From Callaeas wilsoni (taxonomy: Eukaryota > Chordata > Aves > Passeriformes > Callaeidae): 64,000 nt of DNA. The stretch spans positions 51,054 to 115,053 of the forward strand of contig VWPU01001212.1 of NCBI GenBank assembly GCA_013398955.1, in the 5' to 3' direction. The notes below the pieces were generated by a model. The model was not told the DNA's origin. It saw only the letters and a program-made list of their open reading frames with translations, and ran no database searches. Shown here piece after piece: positions 59,901 through 64,000 of this stretch; the stretch's first letter is position 1; each line of letters opens with the position of its first letter. A program made the position numbers and the translations under genes.

Positions 59901-61932
59901 TCCAGCCCCACGCTGCTGCAAAGCCGGTGAGAGTCAGGAGGGGAAGGGAGTGGCCATGACTTTTCCACAGTGGGGGCTGTGTGACTCCCCGAGCAAGGGG
60001 GACAGCTGTGGGGGCCTGAGGGGTGGCCGCAGGTAGCCCTTCCCTGCCTTTTGGATGTGGGTTGCTGCCGAGCTCTTCCCCCGAAATGAATTCACCTTGG
60101 CCATTCATCATCACCACAGGCAATCTAATTACAGGCCTGTCTGAAAAGGAGAGGCTCATTTATAATAGAGACTTTGTTATGAAGGTGTAATACCTCCAAC
60201 CACATTTTTGCAATATTTTTTAGAGGAAAATTAATTAATTGTCTGGTACGTTTTAAAATAACCAGCCTCCTGAGGTTGGCGCAGTGGCACCTCTGGTGGT
60301 GTTCCCTCCCCACCCAGCCCACCTGCTGTGTGACAGTGAAATGCTAAAATTATTTTGGCAGAGGAATAGTCTCAGAGGCTGTTGTTTATTTTCCTCAGCA
60401 GAGGAATATCTCAGGATGCAGCCTGCACCTCTGCCCTGTGGGACTGTCTCTAATTGCACACGGCGCTCTGCAGAAGCATTCAAAATGCACAGTTCAGAAA
60501 GCAGAATTAAACATGGAGAGGGGGGCACCCACATCCAGCGTGTGCCCAGATTGGTCTTTAAAAGAGAGGAATGTTAGAATACACTTCCCTGAGAAGCACA
60601 AAAAGGGATTGTGGACTAAGGCAGCTAATCTCCTGCTGACATGCACACAGCACAGCCACCGGCGAATTGGTGTGAGAGCTGAGGAGCTGGGCCGGCATGT
60701 TCAGCTCCTGCCAGCCTTTCTCACATCAGGTTTTGTTCTTTGAGCCATCTCGATGATGGGACAGCTCAGGTGGGTACTGCTCAGGAGCGGTTTCAGACCA
60801 GCTGAAGAATGGCAGAAGGCAGAGAAAAGGTGTGTGTCCCTGTCGCTGCCAAGGAGGAGGCGTTGCAGAACGCATGGCATGCACCTCACCAGCTGAAAAG
60901 CCTGCAGCAGGTTGCAGCACCTCGTGATGCGAGGCAGGTTCTGTTCTGAGCTGCTGTTCTTGCCCAGGATAGACCATCTCAGGTCACTCAAAAAAACATA
61001 AAAATAAAAAAAGTAAAAGCAGTGGATGGACAGCCTTAACCTGTCTCCATTTTTTTTGTTATCTCCAGGGCTTAGTAGATAGTCATATCTTCTAACCACG
61101 CTTTTTCATGCAGACACACCAAGCATTAGATGAGGCTTTGATGCAAAGAAGCAATCGCAAAAATGATGAGTCAGATCCCTAGGCAACATGAGAGAGGAGT
61201 GAACTGCAGCTGCATCTGAGATGAGAGATACTCCAGAAGCTCAGGAAGGGATCAGCTGAGTTTTGAAGAGATCAACTGAGTTTGAAGTGAATGGTAGAAA
61301 GTAGGATGTGGAAGAAAAAGAAAGTTTTTGCACAAAAGAAGGGAACTATATTGCAAGAAGATACTAGTGAATGGTTTGCTCTTTTTCCTTGACAGGAGAG
61401 AAGAAATAGACACCTGAAATTCAAGGCAGGTAAGAAGGGAAGGTTTTTGGAGGAAAAAATTAAGGACATGGCAGGGATGGTCGGACCTCTTCTGAAATCT
61501 TCCTCATTAGCTTGTATCTGTTAGTGGAGTTTGAAAAAAGCAATGGAGCCAGAATAGAGACCTTTAGGAATAAGACTTCCAGGAGGCAGAAAATTGTGGA
61601 TGTTTTTTCCAGGTGAAGCCTTCCTATAAGTAGCATGATGCACAAAATATGGGCTGTATTAAGGTTGTACACACCTTCTTACACAGTGACACTCTTTACT
61701 ACACCATGAGATCTCTGTTACCCTCATGCTCTCTCAGACAATGCTTTTAAGGCTAATCTGATGTTTGGGCTAGGACAGAGGCTCTTGTTCTAATTGCTTG
61801 GAAGAATAAATCACACAACACTGAAAGTCCAAACGCACGGTCAGTGAGAACAACAGGTTTTGTGAGTGCTTTGCCATGTGCTACTCTAAATTCTACCCAA
61901 ACCCAAAGGTACACAGAGAGTCTCTGCACAGA
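53911..61932. other. Unique non-coding sequence, no gene seen
   Basis: No exon, RNA gene or clear transposon recognised over about 8 kb. A GC-rich patch spans about 59500-60060, and the long frames there (for example 176 codons on the minus strand at 59629-60159) are what GC-rich DNA gives by chance. A purine-rich patch lies near 61270-61450. Confidence 0.5.
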
Positions 61933-61938
61933 GGAACC
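61933..61938. repeat. Target-site duplication, left copy (GGAACC)
   Basis: GGAACC directly before the second ERVK-like LTR is repeated exactly at 62658-62663. Confidence 0.88.
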
Positions 61939-62657
61939 CGTAGGAGCTTCTATTGGTTTAGACAGTCAGGACGGCTAGAGACGAGAGATCTCTGAGGTTA
62001 GCTCTTGGAGCATGTAGTTTATTACGAAGGGCGTGGATGTAGGGGCCCTGCTTGGAGCTGCCAGCTGCAGCTCAAAGCAGGCCGGAAAAGTAAGAGAGCA
62101 AGAGAAGCAAAGGTAGGAGCAAGAGAGAGTAAGGGCAAGAAGGGTTAGAAGAAGTAGTAAAAGTAGTAGAAGTAGTAGCAGTAGTAGAAGAAGTAGTGGG
62201 AGAAGAAAGAGAAGTAGTAGTAGTAGAAGTAGTAGGAAAAGTAGACCAAGTTTCTCATTTATAATACAATAAATCTTCTGTGTTGAATATTCTAATTTCC
62301 ACTAACCAATCTAGTACAAGATACAAATCCTATAGCATTTACATACAGCCTATAAGAATTGTTACGTTACCATACTGCGTTACATTTTAAACTCTAGAAA
62401 CTACTCTTTGGACCCCTTCTGCCAAGCTAGTAGGGTCTGCACTGACCCTTGGACCTATCTGCAAGCAGAGGGTATTGTTCAACAGAGAGGGGATTACCTT
62501 CTGCCGGCCATACCATTATTTTCCAGTTGTTCAGTAACTAAGGCTTGGTATCTCAAAGCTTGCTTTCATTTCAATCTCATTTATAGTTTCCCTATTCTCA
62601 GCATCTTTTGCCAGGCAATCATATTTATAAGGCTTTCCTGTTTCATCTTCCCCAACA
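61939..62657 (-). mobile_element. Class II (ERVK-like) solo LTR, copy B (719 bp)
   Basis: This is a second copy of the LTR at 48435-49079 in the same orientation, flanked by its own perfect 6-bp duplication (GGAACC). The left terminal base pair is CG rather than the TG of copy A, a one-base change in the LTR end. The minus-strand AATAAA is kept (plus-strand 62018-62023). Copy B is 74 bp longer. Part of this is an expanded GTA/GAA triplet tract (62146-62243). Part is extra sequence near 62455-62490 (CTATCTGCAAGCAGAGGGTA region) missing from copy A. No internal proviral genes adjoin it. The 121-codon plus-strand frame starting at 62408 is antisense LTR sequence and not a gene. Confidence 0.92.
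62146..62243. repeat. Expanded AGT/AGA triplet tract inside LTR copy B
   Basis: The plus strand runs through imperfect AGTAGTAGA-type triplets for nearly 100 bp. The corresponding part of copy A (about 48637-48672) has only a short AGTAGTAGAAGTAGTAAAAG core, so the tract expanded or contracted after the copies diverged. Confidence 0.85.
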
Positions 62658-62663
62658 GGAACC
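62658..62663. repeat. Target-site duplication, right copy (GGAACC)
   Basis: Exact match to 61933-61938. Confidence 0.88.
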
Positions 62664-64000
62664 TGTCCTTGCAGGTGCATGGACGAGTGCTGGTGATCAC
62701 GGGGTTCTTATTCCCAAGATCCACACTACCCAGCACAGGCCAGCTGGGGCTGGAGGCAGAGCAACCACATTAGTGTGGTGCCAGGTGTGAGCCAACAAAC
62801 CAGGTCCGCATTTATGCCCAGAGGTCTGCCTCGAGTACACCTTAAGCCCACACACTCAATTCAATTCAAAGGCAGGCACATGTCTGTTCAGCTTGGAGGC
62901 CTACATCCCTTTGAGGACAGGGAATAAGTGCAGGACTGGGAATGGGTGGAGAACAAGAAGGACTGCAGTGAAGAGATTAGAGTGTCTGCCCGGCTAAGAC
63001 ATGCCTTCATCTCTGCAGGGTTTTTTACTTGCCTGCCTAATGGTTCTTACTTCACAGAGTTTTTGTTCCACATTCTTGTCTGTATCTTTTCAGTACTAAC
63101 CATAGAATGTTGCATGCTTTAACCCGTGGTTTTGCTATTTTGATGTTGAGCTATATGTCTGGTCTAATTAGGTATTCATGCAGTGATAAACACTCATTTC
63201 TTATACACATTATGCAGAACCTTGTGTGGTTTTCTGCTTTTTCTTTTATTTCTTTTGTAGTGTTTAAAGACAGACATGATTCATTTGAAAGAGGAAAAAG
63301 AAAGATGCTTATAAAAGGATCCTGCATAAGCAGAAAAAATGCAAAGTGTAGTCCTCATAGAAACAGAGGCCAGGCCAGAGCTTGGGACCTCTAGACATTT
63401 TGCTAAGCTCTGGTGAAAAATGTCATGGAGGTGCACTGGCTTTCGCCAGGCTTAGGGGATAATTTTATTCAGGTCACTTCAGCAAGCACCTGTGCACTTG
63501 CTCCACTGCAGTTTCAGATCTGCTAACCCACCGGGTGCTGCATTATTGTCTGTATGGGTGGCAGCTCCCAAGAAACGTGGGTTCTCCTTCAGCAGTATGG
63601 GCAACATCATATATTTGGGGTCTTGGAAAAATGTGGACAACATTTATTATTTGGAATAATTTGGAATTTCATCTGGAAGGTCGTCTGCTATTTGTACATG
63701 CCTGGGCACATCTGGGCGGTTAAGATGGACCACTCTTGGTGCCCTCCTGCTTGCCATTCATTCAGAGTTAACTCTGCAGATGTTGTTAGTACTACAGCAG
63801 TTGGTTTCCCTCTTGCTTGGTGGAAATCTAAAGGTCAGCTGGTCTGACTTTACAAATTCCCAATTTTGGCCACCTTCATATGCGTGTTTTCACTCCTTCC
63901 ACTTGGGTTATGTCAATATTTTAATGGCATAGCCTTTGGACTTGATTTCAGTCTGGTGTTTTCTAGTATCCATTGACAGTATCTTCCATGAAGTAACAAA
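62664..64000. other. Unique non-coding sequence, no gene seen
   Basis: No gene or recognisable transposon to the end of the window. Confidence 0.5.

Noticed and set aside
59629..60159. 176-codon minus-strand open frame rich in Pro, Ser and Ala
   Set aside because: Typical by-product of GC-rich DNA where stop codons are rare; no domain seen.
48435..62657. The two sibling LTRs as the two ends of one provirus
   Set aside because: Each has its own distinct perfect 6-bp duplication, the distance is too large, and the DNA between contains no retroviral gene homology.
1..64000. CRISPR array, tRNA, rRNA, operon or bacterial-type system
   Set aside because: No regularly spaced repeats with unique spacers, no tRNA or rRNA signature, and the repeat content is that of a bird nuclear genome.

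Overview
The window reads as intergenic or deeply intronic DNA from a bird, most likely a passerine or close relative. The evidence is the kind of interspersed repeat present: CR1 LINE 3' ends with their octamer-like tails, an avian ERVL-type LTR, and several class II (ERVK-like) solo LTRs of a type typical of songbird genomes. Ancient amniote LINE and CORE-SINE (MIR-like) relics are also present. There are no Alu, B1 or L1 elements. The species assignment is an inference from memory of these families; no database was searched.

I could not support any host protein-coding gene, exon, tRNA, rRNA or CRISPR array. The longest open frames (216, 187 and 184 codons) have no recognisable domains and no splice or codon-use context, and I treat them as chance. 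The only recognisable protein homology is to LINE reverse-transcriptase C-termini: two CR1 copies on the minus strand and one older LINE on the plus strand.

Layout. 1-3.5 kb is unique sequence. A solo LTR with a perfect 6-bp target-site duplication lies at 3490-3962. 4-16.5 kb is unique, with a T20 tract and an AT-rich block (6775-7212) that resembles a conserved non-coding element. An old LINE tail lies at 16551-16718. A CR1 fragment encoding an ORF2 C-terminus lies at 23015-23613. MIR-like relics lie near 25.2, 30.0, 42.0 and 53.8 kb. At 38505-38945 a 220-bp segment is duplicated on both sides of the window's single N, which looks like an assembly join. An A-rich tandem repeat follows at 39.07-39.28 kb. 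44.9-45.3 kb holds a CR1 with an internal in-frame deletion. 46.9-51.2 kb is a transposon cluster: a CR1 tail, an ERVL-type solo LTR, an ERVK-like solo LTR and a further LTR with terminal inverted repeats. A CR1 tail lies at 52.1 kb. A second copy of the ERVK-like LTR, with its own target-site duplication, lies at 61939-62657.

Nothing here forms a multi-gene system. The most informative observations are the insertion boundaries that can be read to the base, the deleted CR1, the likely assembly artefact, and a few AT-rich blocks that merit a conservation check.
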